The position numbers and the translations under genes were made by a program. A DNA stretch of 64,000 nucleotides, taken from NCBI GenBank assembly GCA_002842205.1, contig PHCI01000007.1:81690-145689 (forward strand), in the 5' to 3' direction. Below the pieces are notes generated by a model. That model searched no databases. It had not been told where the DNA came from and saw nothing but the letters and a program-made list of their open reading frames with translations. Shown in pieces: positions 51,136-59,769 of the stretch. The first letter of the stretch is position 1. Every line of letters begins with the position of its first letter. Origin of the DNA: Betaproteobacteria bacterium HGW-Betaproteobacteria-3. GTDB taxonomy: Bacteria > Pseudomonadota > Gammaproteobacteria > Burkholderiales > Burkholderiaceae_C.

Positions 51136-51648
51136 ATGGGCGCTTACATGCAAGAGCACGATGTTCATGTCGGGAGTTTTCAGGAGAGTCTGAACCGGCG
51201 GTTTGCCCCGTCACTGGGGGCCAAAGGCCATCTGGGCGGGCTGGACGAAATGGTCGCACTGCAAAAAGAGTTCGGCGTCTTCAAGGACGGGCGGCGATTT
51301 GGCACCAGCCTGGCGGTGCTCGGTGTGGGCAGCGCCCTCGATGCGGAAGCGCAACGCCGCTTTCACCTGTACCTGGCCAGTCTGCGCAAGCTGAAATCAA
51401 ACGTTGCCGGCAAAAATGGCGATGCGGCCATCGTTGCCGCGTTGGCACAGAACCTCGCCAGCAAGAAGCCTTTGCCCGTTTATTTTCCACTGCATGACTG
51501 CCGCACATCGGCCGACCAAAACCGGGTGCTCATCACCGCCAAGGCACGGCCGGTTTTCTACATCGCCCAGGACTATCTGGTCATCTCACTGCCGGTGGGC
51601 ACCGCACCCACCGCCCCCGCAGCCCCCAAACGCAAGAATAAAGCCTGA
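51136..51648 (+). CDS. Conserved hypothetical protein
   Basis: A 170-residue cytoplasmic protein of unknown family, preceded by AGGAG 8 bases before the ATG. It has helical stretches (about 33-50 and 66-85), a central GGRRFGTSLAVLGVG-like segment, and a C-terminal strand-rich part (ITAKARPVFYIAQDYLVISLP) ending in a basic, proline/alanine-rich tail. It lies 173 bases after phhA, so it may have its own promoter; the methyltransferase gene follows after 11 bases. Confidence 0.6.
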   Translation: MGAYMQEHDVHVGSFQESLNRRFAPSLGAKGHLGGLDEMVALQKEFGVFKDGRRFGTSLAVLGVGSALDAEAQRRFHLYLASLRKLKSNVAGKNGDAAIVAALAQNLASKKPLPVYFPLHDCRTSADQNRVLITAKARPVFYIAQDYLVISLPVGTAPTAPAAPKRKNKA

Positions 51649-51659
51649 CCCTGCGCGCG

Positions 51660-52322
51660 ATGCCCGGCCCTGAATCCGCAGGCGACGCTGCCGGGCTTGA
51701 TGACCTCCACGCGGCCATCGCGCGCTACTACACCGCCTGCCTCCACGCCCACGGCGCCACCCCCCGCGGGGTGGACTGGGAAAGCCTGGCCACGCAGCAG
51801 ATGCGGATGGTGCAACTGCTGAAAGTGTGCGACGGGTCGCAGCCCTTCTCACTGAACGACCTGGGTTGCGGCTATGGCGCGCTGCTGGCGCTGTTGGCCA
51901 CACGCTACCCGGCCACGCCGGTGGATTACCTGGGCGTGGATCTCGCAGCGGCCATGGTGGCTGCGGCCCGGCGGCGCTGGAAAAAGCGCCCGGCCACGCA
52001 ATTTGTGGTGGGCAGCCGCAGCCCGAGGGTGGCCGATTATTCGGTGGCCAGTGGCCTGTTTAACGTCAAGCTCGACCAGCCCGTGGCGCGCTGGGAACAT
52101 TTTGTGGGGCACACGCTGCAGCATCTGCACGCCACCAGCCGGTGCGGCTTTGCGGTCAACTTTCTGTGCCGTCTTGCGCCGGGCGCCGAGGTCAGCCCCG
52201 CGCTGTATTGCACCGAACCAGACCGCTGGATCGGGTTCTGCCAGACCACGCTGGGCGCCCGGGCCGAATGCGTTGCCCCCTATGGCATGCGCGAGTTCAC
52301 GCTGCTGGTGCGGCCTTCGTGA
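51660..52322 (+). CDS. Class I SAM-dependent methyltransferase
   Basis: A 220-residue protein with the SAM-binding motif LNDLGCGYGALLALLATRYPATPVDYLGVDLAAAMVAAARRRW (about residues 65-107): motif I DLGCGYG and the acidic end of strand 2 as GVD. The rest is typical of small-molecule methyltransferases, without a recognisable substrate domain. It follows the hypothetical gene by 11 bases, and its last 26 bases overlap the end of the convergent cyclase gene. Confidence 0.82.
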   Translation: MPGPESAGDAAGLDDLHAAIARYYTACLHAHGATPRGVDWESLATQQMRMVQLLKVCDGSQPFSLNDLGCGYGALLALLATRYPATPVDYLGVDLAAAMVAAARRRWKKRPATQFVVGSRSPRVADYSVASGLFNVKLDQPVARWEHFVGHTLQHLHATSRCGFAVNFLCRLAPGAEVSPALYCTEPDRWIGFCQTTLGARAECVAPYGMREFTLLVRPS

Positions 52323-55300
52323 GTGCGCCTGCAGGGGCGTCGCGAAGCCCGTCACCAGGTGCTGCAAAGTCCACAAAAAAATCGCGCAGCACGTGGGCCC
52401 CGGTTTGCGTCAGCAATGCGTCGGCTTTTTCAAGGTGCTGTTGCGCCTGCTGTAACGACGGCGCATCCCCCTTGGCGCGCAGGGCATGGCCAGTCACCAG
52501 AAGACCCAGACACAGCGCGAAGCGGTTGCTGCGTTGCGACGCCACCGCCACAGCCTCTTCGGCGAGGCGAACGGCCCCGTCCAGATCGCCCCCCCGAAGC
52601 CGACTGTACGCATGGAGCGCCAGCACTTCCGATTCCAGCTCCGCCGCCACACCGTGCCCCCGAATCACAGCGACCGCCTCCGTCAACCGAGTCTCCGCTT
52701 CGGCTGCATTTCGTGTAAGTAAATCACCCAACCCGGCGCTGTAGTGGGCGTAAGCCAGCAAATAGGGGCTACGGTGCAGTGCCGTCAGTTTCTTCAGTTC
52801 CGCCAGATGGTGTGCCATCAGCGCCGAGGACTTGCTGAAGTAGCCAAAATCCACCATCACAAAATGCAGAACCATCCGGATCACCGGGTCCACCGTTGCT
52901 GCCAAAGCGTCCCGCATCGACGACGCCAGGCTTTCGGCTTCGTCGGTGCGCCCCATGTGCGTCAGGGTGCGCAGGCGCAATACGAGCAACCAGTGCCCAA
53001 TGTCAAAGCCAATGTAGTCATGGTCGGCGCGTTCAATCGCATGCACCAAGTCCAGCGCCTCATCGTTCGCCTGCAACGCGTCTTTGAAGAGCCCGGCCCA
53101 CGTCAGCGCCTGGGATAAAAAGGTATTGAGCATCGCCCTGCGCCCGGCATCTTCCGGGTCCACCGTCGCGAGCACCTGCCGCACTTGCTCAACGTAATCG
53201 TCGGCCGGGTGACCGAGCGCCCAGCGCATGCGCGCACCACCCGCGCGCAGAACCTGGTCGATTCGCGCATCGACCACGGCAGCATGCTCGATGGCAGCAT
53301 CGATGAGCGGCAAGACCTCGCGCGTCGGCACACTTTCACGCCAGGCCAACTGCGCCATATGTAACCCCAATGTCACACGCAAGCGGTTCACCTGCCGGCT
53401 TTGCGGTTGCCCGTGCAGCCAATCCCGGACCTTGAACCAGTGCTTCACCGCCTGACGGGAATCCCGGTAGTGAATCCAGCGCCCTGCCCGCGCCTCGAAT
53501 TCCGCCGCATCGACGTTGCGCCCCGCTTCACCAAAGTGGTGCGCCACCAGCGCGGCAAATTCGTCGCCACGGTCTTGGTAAAACGCCTGCATCGCCTCGG
53601 CCGTGGCCGCGTGCACCGCCGCGCGCCGGGACTTGAGTTGGGTGGTGTAGGCCACCTCCTGGATCAGCGGGTGGCGAAACGCAAAACCGGCAGGCTGGCC
53701 CGTGACCGCCGCCTGCGGTTGCAGCAGCTCCAGTGTGCACAGGGCTTCCAGCGTGGCGCCCAGGGACGCACCCAGCGTGGTGGCCACGCGCTCCAGCACG
53801 GGCAGGAGAACTTCTTTGCCGATCACGGCGCAAATTTGCAGCAATGTCTTTTCGGTTTCACCCAGGGCGTCCACCCGGGCGCCGATCACCGTCTGAACCG
53901 TGGCAGGCAGGGAGCGGGCCATGTCTTCCGCACGGGCGGGCGCTGCACCGGTATCGGCCGCAGATGCCGCATGCGCCAGCAGCGAGCGCACCAGTTCTTC
54001 GGCAAAAAACGGGTTGCCGGCACAGCGTTGCACGATCAGCGGGACGGCGGCTTGCAGGTCGGGCCGTGAGCGCAGCAGTTCGCTCACCAGGGCGGTGGTG
54101 TCGTCGGCGGTCAGCTCCGCCAGCTCGACCTGCTGCACGGACGGCAGCGCCTGCCAGGGCGCACGGTAGGCCGGGCGGTAATTGAGCACCAGCAGCGTGC
54201 GCGTGCCGGCCGCGGCTTCCACCATGGCATGGACAAATTCGGCGCTGGCTTCGTCCAGCCAGTGCAGGTCTTCAAAAACAATCACCGAGGTGCCGCTGGA
54301 CACGGTGGCCACCAGTTGCCGCACGATCTGCAGCAGCCGGGCGCGCCGTACCCTCGGTTGCAGGGCGGGCGGCGGGGTGTCGTCGGCCATGACGCCCAGA
54401 AACTCCTGCAGCACCGCAGCATCGTCCGGCCCGGGCGCGCTGCCCACGCGCAGGCGCTCGGCGATGCGTTGCCGCGCCATGGCGGGGGTGTCGCTTGGCA
54501 CGATGCCCAGCAAGCCGCCGCGCAGCAGCTCCAGCACCGGTTGCAACGGCGTGGCGTGGCCGTACAGTTGCGAGCGCACCTCGTGCACCGGCACCAGGCG
54601 GCTGCGGCAGGTGTTGACAAACTCCTGGCACAACCGGCTCTTGCCGGTGCCGGGCGCGCCCACCACGCCGATCACCGGGGCCTGGCCGTTTTCGGCCCGC
54701 CGCAGGGCGTCTTGCAGCACGGCCAGTTCACGCTCGCGCCCGCGAAGCCGCGACAGTCTGGCGCGGGCGAACGCGTGCGTGTCGGCCTCGGTGTCCAGAT
54801 GCGCCAGCGCCAGCACCTCGACGGGTGTGGCCAGGCCCTTGAGCTGCTGCGCCCCCATTGAGCGCACATGGCAACCCGCGCCGATCAACGCCAGGCAGTC
54901 GTGCGTCAGGCAAACGCCGCCCGGGGTGGCCAGCGCCACCACACGGCTGGCCATGTGGATGGCCACGCCGTGCACGCCACCGCCGATCTGGGCCGCCGCG
55001 TCGGCCGGGTCCAGCGCCACCGGCCCCGAGTGCAGCCCCACCCGGATGGCCAGGCCCAGCGAATTGCCTGCAAAAACCTGCTGCATGGCCTGTGCGGCCT
55101 CGCACGCCAGCCGGGCGTGGCCTTCGAGCGCCCGGGGCACGCCAAACAAGGCCATGATGCCGTCGCCCAGCGTGCGCAGCACGGTGCCGCCGTAGCGCTC
55201 GACCACGGCGCACATCTGCTGCACGGCCGGGCGAAGCTGCTCCATGGCCTGCTCGGCGTCGAGCCCGGCCACGTGCTCGGTGGAGCTGACCACGTCGGCA

Positions 55301-55443
55301 AACAGCACGGTGGCCATCTTGACTTCGCCCCGCGCGGCCACGGGCGCCGGGGCACCCGCGTGGGCGGCGTCCAGCCGGGTGCCACATTGGCCGCAAAACC
55401 GGTTGGTGACCGGGTTCAGGGTCAGGCAGGAGGGGCAGCGCAT
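52297..55443 (-). CDS. Zinc-ribbon class III adenylate/guanylate cyclase fused to AAA ATPase and TPR-like region
   Basis: A 1048-residue multidomain protein. Order: zinc ribbon (Cys3, Cys6, Cys17, Cys20), class III cyclase domain (about 40-205) with metal aspartates in LFADVVSST (Asp50) and LGDGIMALFG (Asp94), AAA/STAND ATPase (about 225-560) with Walker A GAPGTGKS near 263 and Walker B VIVFEDLHWLDE, and a long helical C-terminal part (about 640-1000) with TPR-like repeats. Such proteins (CyaA/Ggc type, cyclase-AAA-TPR) make cAMP or cGMP in response to unknown cues. ATG at 55443 places the zinc ribbon at the exact N terminus. A Crp-type regulator gene lies 130 bases upstream. Confidence 0.87.
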   Translation of the reverse strand: MRCPSCLTLNPVTNRFCGQCGTRLDAAHAGAPAPVAARGEVKMATVLFADVVSSTEHVAGLDAEQAMEQLRPAVQQMCAVVERYGGTVLRTLGDGIMALFGVPRALEGHARLACEAAQAMQQVFAGNSLGLAIRVGLHSGPVALDPADAAAQIGGGVHGVAIHMASRVVALATPGGVCLTHDCLALIGAGCHVRSMGAQQLKGLATPVEVLALAHLDTEADTHAFARARLSRLRGRERELAVLQDALRRAENGQAPVIGVVGAPGTGKSRLCQEFVNTCRSRLVPVHEVRSQLYGHATPLQPVLELLRGGLLGIVPSDTPAMARQRIAERLRVGSAPGPDDAAVLQEFLGVMADDTPPPALQPRVRRARLLQIVRQLVATVSSGTSVIVFEDLHWLDEASAEFVHAMVEAAAGTRTLLVLNYRPAYRAPWQALPSVQQVELAELTADDTTALVSELLRSRPDLQAAVPLIVQRCAGNPFFAEELVRSLLAHAASAADTGAAPARAEDMARSLPATVQTVIGARVDALGETEKTLLQICAVIGKEVLLPVLERVATTLGASLGATLEALCTLELLQPQAAVTGQPAGFAFRHPLIQEVAYTTQLKSRRAAVHAATAEAMQAFYQDRGDEFAALVAHHFGEAGRNVDAAEFEARAGRWIHYRDSRQAVKHWFKVRDWLHGQPQSRQVNRLRVTLGLHMAQLAWRESVPTREVLPLIDAAIEHAAVVDARIDQVLRAGGARMRWALGHPADDYVEQVRQVLATVDPEDAGRRAMLNTFLSQALTWAGLFKDALQANDEALDLVHAIERADHDYIGFDIGHWLLVLRLRTLTHMGRTDEAESLASSMRDALAATVDPVIRMVLHFVMVDFGYFSKSSALMAHHLAELKKLTALHRSPYLLAYAHYSAGLGDLLTRNAAEAETRLTEAVAVIRGHGVAAELESEVLALHAYSRLRGGDLDGAVRLAEEAVAVASQRSNRFALCLGLLVTGHALRAKGDAPSLQQAQQHLEKADALLTQTGAHVLRDFFVDFAAPGDGLRDAPAGALTKAAPAA

Positions 55444-55573
55444 GCAGACTGGGCCATGAGGGGGGAGTTGAGCGATGGTAAACCGATTCCCCCGAAATAC
55501 AGCGCTCCGACCCGGCAATCTATCGTCGATCAGGCGCTACGGCAATGCCAGTCGCCGTGGTCCGCCCCTGCCA

Positions 55574-56257
55574 CTACCAGCGCGCCGGCAGCTTCTTGAG
55601 CAGCGTGATGCGCTTGACGCCCTGCGTGATGTAGCCGCCTTTTTCCAGGTCTTTGAGCAGGCGACTGACCATTTCGCGGGAGGCGCCGACGCGGCTGGCG
55701 ATGTCCTGGTGCGTCAGGCCGCGCAGCTCGACAGGCGCGCCGCTGCGGTCTGCCGTGCCGCCCAGGGCTTCGAGCGCAGCGACCACGCGGCCGTACACGT
55801 CCAGCAGGGCCATGCCGCGGGCGGTTTCGGTGGCGGTGCGGGCGCGACGGATGATCTGGGTGATGAGTTCGAAGGCGAACTCGGGTGCGGCTTGAAGGTG
55901 TTCGCGCACCTGCTCACCGCTGACCACGGCGCACACGGTCGGCTCCAGCGTGATGACGGAGGCCGAGCGCGGCCCGCCGTCGAGCGACATTTCGCCAAAG
56001 TAGTCGCCCGCAGCGATGGTGCTGTAGGTGATTTCATGGCCGTTTTCGTCCATGGAATAGCTTTTGACGCCGCCTTGCAGTACCACATAGAGGCTGTCGC
56101 CCGCCTCGCCCTCGCTGAGCAGCACCACCTGTTTTCGGTAATTGCGCAACACGCCGCGCAGCGCCAGCGCACGCAGCCCTGGCTTGAGCAGGGCGTAGGG
56201 GTCGGCACTGCCGACCGGGGTATGCGGGTTGGAGCTCACAGTCGCCGAATCTAGCAT
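55574..56257 (-). CDS. Crp/Fnr-family transcriptional regulator
   Basis: A 227-residue regulator: cyclic-nucleotide-binding fold (about 25-140) with LLSEGEAGDSLYVVLQGGVKSYSMDENGHEITYSTIAAGDYFGEMSLDGGPRSASV, in which GEMSLDGGPRSAS resembles the phosphate-binding cassette of cAMP receptor proteins, and a C-terminal HTH (LTHQDIASRVGASREMVSRLLKDLEKGGYI, about 185-214). The regulator lacks the N-terminal cysteines of FNR. It precedes the cyclase gene on the same strand, so it may respond to the cyclic nucleotide made there (inference). Confidence 0.87.
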   Translation of the reverse strand: MLDSATVSSNPHTPVGSADPYALLKPGLRALALRGVLRNYRKQVVLLSEGEAGDSLYVVLQGGVKSYSMDENGHEITYSTIAAGDYFGEMSLDGGPRSASVITLEPTVCAVVSGEQVREHLQAAPEFAFELITQIIRRARTATETARGMALLDVYGRVVAALEALGGTADRSGAPVELRGLTHQDIASRVGASREMVSRLLKDLEKGGYITQGVKRITLLKKLPARW

Positions 56258-56335
56258 GGCATCCCTACGGTCGTCTTGCGCTTTGCGCTGCCCGCCCGCT
56301 TCTCGCGGGCCCGGGCCGCCTTGGCCAGGAATGCT

Positions 56336-57010
56336 TTAGTGTGCTTGCAGGGGTGCGGGCTCTACCGGCGGCAGCACGGCCACCTGGTAGACCAGTTCGC
56401 GCATGCCGTTGGCACCGGTTTTGGTGCACAGGTTGCGCACGTGGGTGCGGACGGTGGAGATCGCCACCCCCATTTGCGCGGCGATTTCAGGCATGGTGCG
56501 CCCACGGCACAGCGCAGCCAGCACGGTTTGCTCGGTCTGGGTCAGCCGGTGGTTGCGGGCGAACAGGCTGAGCATGGGGCTGGCGCACAGATTGGTGCGC
56601 ACGAAGTACAGGGCATACAGCGGCTCCGCCGCGCCGGGCTGCCCGTGAAAGGGCACGACCACCACATCGAGCGGACCGTCGTCGCTGTGCAGACTGACCA
56701 GGCTGCGGCGGCCAGCGGCGGCCAGGGCCAGGGCGTCGTCCAGCTGCGCCTGGACGCGCGGGTTGTGCGCGGCATGAAGGGTGGGCACTTCGGCTTGCAG
56801 GGACTGGGTGAGGACACGGGCGTCGTCCAGTTCGGTGCGGGCGGCCCGGTTGATGTATTCAATGCGGCCACTGCGCACGATGATGACCACCCCCAGTGAA
56901 AACTCGTCCATCAGCAGCGACAGCAACACCGGGTCCGCCACGGCCAGCGCAGCGGGGTCATTCTGTGCCGTCAGCCCCGACAGCGGGTCGGGTTGCAGAA
57001 AGGTGGCCAT
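56336..57010 (-). CDS. PAS-LuxR transcriptional regulator
   Basis: A 224-residue protein: a PAS-like sensor region (about 30-140, SLLMDEFSLGVVIIVRSGRIEYINRAARTEL) followed by a LuxR-type HTH (about 155-205, LTQTEQTVLAALCRGRTMPEIAAQMGVAISTVRTHVRNLCTKTGANGMRELV). It lies between the Crp-type regulator and the lipase-like gene, all on the minus strand; the lipase gene starts upstream, so control of that gene or of the GMC oxidoreductase is possible but unproven. Confidence 0.8.
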   Translation of the reverse strand: MATFLQPDPLSGLTAQNDPAALAVADPVLLSLLMDEFSLGVVIIVRSGRIEYINRAARTELDDARVLTQSLQAEVPTLHAAHNPRVQAQLDDALALAAAGRRSLVSLHSDDGPLDVVVVPFHGQPGAAEPLYALYFVRTNLCASPMLSLFARNHRLTQTEQTVLAALCRGRTMPEIAAQMGVAISTVRTHVRNLCTKTGANGMRELVYQVAVLPPVEPAPLQAH

Positions 57011-57141
57011 GGTTTTCCCAATGTTCTGGAGCGATCAGTCCAATGGTACGCACCCGCATCGGTATTGGGGGGAAGAAATGAATTTGTTTTCTGTGACAAA
57101 TTCCCCGGGCGCCCTGGTCAGCCCCCCACCCGGCGGTGCCG

Positions 57142-58080
57142 TCAATGGGGATCGGTGTCGATTTCGGCCAGGGTCGCTTCCATGACCTGCGGGCAAAACG
57201 CCAGCGCCACATGGGCCACACCGGGCACCAGGCGGTTGTCGGCCCCGGGCAGGGTGGCGGTGGAGGCCGGAAAGACAATGTTGTCGCAGTTGCTGTACCA
57301 GCAGGTGAAGCGGGCGGCGCGGGCCGGGGGTTCGGCCGCAGCCAGGGCGCGAACCCACTCGCTGCCCAATTGCATCTGGCGGCCGTTGGTGACATGGCTG
57401 AAGCGACCCAGCCAGGTGCCGCCGTGCGGCGTGCCGATGGTGAACACGCGGTGGACCCGGGCGTCGCCTTCAGCTTGGCGCTCGTCTGCGCCCGCGCCCG
57501 CACGCAGCCAGGCGCGGGCGGCCAGCCCGCCCATGCTGTGACAGACCAGCACGGGCGCCAGGCCGGTGGCGTCGCGCAGGCGGCGCACGGCAGCGTCGAT
57601 GAGGGGGGCGTAGGCTTCGATGCTGCCGAACACAGGCTCCAGGTTGACGGCCACAAAGGGCTGCCCCCGGGCTTGCAGGCGCTGCAGCCAGGGCGTCCAC
57701 AGGCCGCGGTTGCAGACAAAACCGTGGACGAACACCACGCCACGGCGCGGCGGTGTGCCCGCCGCGCCCGGCATTGGCACCGAATCGGGGATGGCGTTGG
57801 CGCGAAACGGCTGGCGCCAGCAGAACACTTGCGGGGCGGCGAGGGTTTCGCCAGCCCAGGCGCGGACGACGTTGGCCCACGTGGGGGCGGGCGTCGGGTC
57901 GGCCCCGTGCAGGCACTTGAGCAGTACGAATTCAATCGCAAGAAACAACGAGTAGCCGAGGGCGATCGCCATGAAGCCGGCCAACCCCAAGGCCGGGGCG
58001 GTGGGCCACAGGAGCACCAGCCAACCGATGGCCGCCGCCAGCAAACCCAGGGTGGTGATCTGTTGCAGCCGGGCCAGCAC
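57142..58080 (-). CDS. Alpha/beta-hydrolase, lipase-like (membrane-anchored)
   Basis: A 312-residue hydrolase. Two hydrophobic helices at the N terminus (about 10-30 and 37-55) anchor it; the hydrolase core follows with the oxyanion region VFVHGFVCNRGLW, the nucleophile elbow LVCHSMGGLAAR (Ser of HSMGG), TIGTPHGGTWLG, an acidic residue in GADNRLVPG and the catalytic histidine near GVAHVAL. This matches triacylglycerol lipase/esterase family proteins of Burkholderiales. The GTG at 58080 is 14 bases after the GMC oxidoreductase stop, so the two are probably translated from one transcript. Confidence 0.8.
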   Translation of the reverse strand: MLARLQQITTLGLLAAAIGWLVLLWPTAPALGLAGFMAIALGYSLFLAIEFVLLKCLHGADPTPAPTWANVVRAWAGETLAAPQVFCWRQPFRANAIPDSVPMPGAAGTPPRRGVVFVHGFVCNRGLWTPWLQRLQARGQPFVAVNLEPVFGSIEAYAPLIDAAVRRLRDATGLAPVLVCHSMGGLAARAWLRAGAGADERQAEGDARVHRVFTIGTPHGGTWLGRFSHVTNGRQMQLGSEWVRALAAAEPPARAARFTCWYSNCDNIVFPASTATLPGADNRLVPGVAHVALAFCPQVMEATLAEIDTDPH

Positions 58081-58094
58081 GACGGGCGATGCCT

Positions 58095-59714
58095 TCAGGC
58101 CAGCACCTGCGGTGTGCCGCCCAGTTGCCCGGCCAGGCGTTGCGTCAGGCTGTTGACGATGCCGTAGATGGACAGCTGCGGGTTGGCGCCAATGCTGGTG
58201 GGAAAGAGGGAGCCGTCGTGCACCGACAGGTTGGCGATCTGCCAGTGGCGCCCGTCGGGTCGCACCACGCCCTGACGCTCGCTGCCGGCCATGGCGCAGC
58301 CGCCCATGACGTGGGCGCTCACCATTTTGGTCAGCAGCGGTTTCATGGGCAGGCTTTGCACTGCGTCGCGCGCCTGACTCCAGGCGGTGTAGGGTTGCGC
58401 CATTTCGTGCAGCGGGAGCACCTGGCGGGCCCCGGCGGCAAACTGGATTTCCATCATGCTGAGCAGGGCACGGCGCGCGCCGTCCATGACGTAGTCGGTC
58501 AGCGGGTAATCGAGCAGGGGCGAGCCGTCGCTGCGCAGGCTGACGCTGCCGCCCGGGGACTCGGCATGGAAGCCGTCGCGCAACAGCGCGAGCAGCACAT
58601 GGGTGTTCGGAAACTGCCCGAGCAACGCCGCCTGCGCCTGGCCGTAACCGGGCACGGTGCTGGCGAAGATGACCGGGTGCAGGGGCGGCGCCTCCAGCTT
58701 GTAGCCCATGGGGCCGTCGATCGGCTGGGTTTCGAGGAAGTGGTCGGTGTACAGGGTTTGCGGCGCGCCCTGCCAGGCGCCCACGGGCTCGGGCATGACG
58801 GCGGCCGACAGCACGACGGGGTGCAAAAAGGTGCGTCGCCCCAGCAGCTGGTGCGGATCGGGCGCCCCGCTGCGCAGCAACACCGCGGGCGAGTTGATGG
58901 CCCCCGCGGCCAGTACATAGTGTTTTGCTTCAATTTTAGTAGCAAACTTTGACCTATCGGCGGGGGCTACGCCCTGTTTTGACTCAAAACATTGCAGTGC
59001 AACAACCTTGTCGCCTGCCAACTCAAAACGCTCGGCCCGCGTCTGTACCAGCAGCGTGGCGCCGTGGTCCAGCGCCGTGGGGATGGTGGTGACGAGCATG
59101 GACTGCTTGGCATTGGTCGGGCACCCCATGCCGCACGAGCCCAGGTTCCAGCAGCCTTTGACGTTGCGCGAAATGGCCGCGGCGGCAATGCCCAGCTTGC
59201 CCGCGCCACGGCGCAACAGGTCGTTGTTTTCGTTGGGCGGCAACAGCCAGGGCGTGATGTTGAGCCGCATCTCGGCCTGCTGGAAGTAGGGCGCCAGCGT
59301 GTCGGGGTGGTAGTCGGTCAGGCCGTGGTGGCGCTGCCACCATTCGAGCGTGGACGTGGGCGTGCGGAACGAGCTGGTCCAGTTGACGGTGGTGGAGCCG
59401 CCCACGCAGCGACCCTGCAGGATGTTGATGGCCTTGTCGGCCGTTTTGCGAGCCGCGCTTTCCTGGTAGAGCTGCGGGTAGGCGTCGGATTCCCGCTGGT
59501 GAAAGTCGGTACTGCTTTTGAGCGGCCCCTCTTCCACAATCACTACGTTGAGCCCGGCCCGCGCCAGAATTTCGGCGCTGATGCCGGCCCCCGCGCCCGA
59601 GCCAATGATGGCCACGTCGCACTGAATGCGTTCGGGCAATGGGCCGTGGGCCCCGCCCAGTACTTTCCAGCCACGCGCCAGGCCGGCGCGGATCGGGTCA
59701 TGCACATTGCTCAT
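58095..59714 (-). CDS. GMC-family FAD oxidoreductase
   Basis: A 539-residue flavin dehydrogenase. FAD-binding loop DVAIIGSGAGAGISAEILARAGLNVVIVEEG (33-63), the GMC signature CVGGSTTVNW (103-112), KGCWNLGSCGMGCPTNAKQSM (186-206), HYVLAAGAINSPAVLLRSG (265-283) and the C-terminal SAHVMGGCAMAGS and NPQLSIYGI (His and Asn active-site pair). Odd: residues about 243-262 are encoded by element B copy 7 and read ESKQGVAPADRSKFATKIEA, a look-alike of the peptide in the YgjP-like peptidase. The related alcohol/cholesterol oxidases act on long-chain or sterol alcohols; the substrate here is not known. Confidence 0.88.
   Translation of the reverse strand: MSNVHDPIRAGLARGWKVLGGAHGPLPERIQCDVAIIGSGAGAGISAEILARAGLNVVIVEEGPLKSSTDFHQRESDAYPQLYQESAARKTADKAINILQGRCVGGSTTVNWTSSFRTPTSTLEWWQRHHGLTDYHPDTLAPYFQQAEMRLNITPWLLPPNENNDLLRRGAGKLGIAAAAISRNVKGCWNLGSCGMGCPTNAKQSMLVTTIPTALDHGATLLVQTRAERFELAGDKVVALQCFESKQGVAPADRSKFATKIEAKHYVLAAGAINSPAVLLRSGAPDPHQLLGRRTFLHPVVLSAAVMPEPVGAWQGAPQTLYTDHFLETQPIDGPMGYKLEAPPLHPVIFASTVPGYGQAQAALLGQFPNTHVLLALLRDGFHAESPGGSVSLRSDGSPLLDYPLTDYVMDGARRALLSMMEIQFAAGARQVLPLHEMAQPYTAWSQARDAVQSLPMKPLLTKMVSAHVMGGCAMAGSERQGVVRPDGRHWQIANLSVHDGSLFPTSIGANPQLSIYGIVNSLTQRLAGQLGGTPQVLA
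58931..58975 (+). repeat. Element B copy 7, in frame within the GMC oxidoreductase gene
   Basis: Reads CAATTTTAGTAGCAAACTTT, then GACCTATCGGCGGGGGCTAC. The gene reads the opposite strand in the frame GTA GCC CCC GCC GAT AGG TCA AAG TTT GCT. Again AAG stands where spacer copies have TAG. Confidence 0.85.
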
Positions 59715-59769
59715 CGGTGGGAAATCTCTTGTTATTGGCGCTTGGAAGACCGCACGGGCCGGGCCGTGT

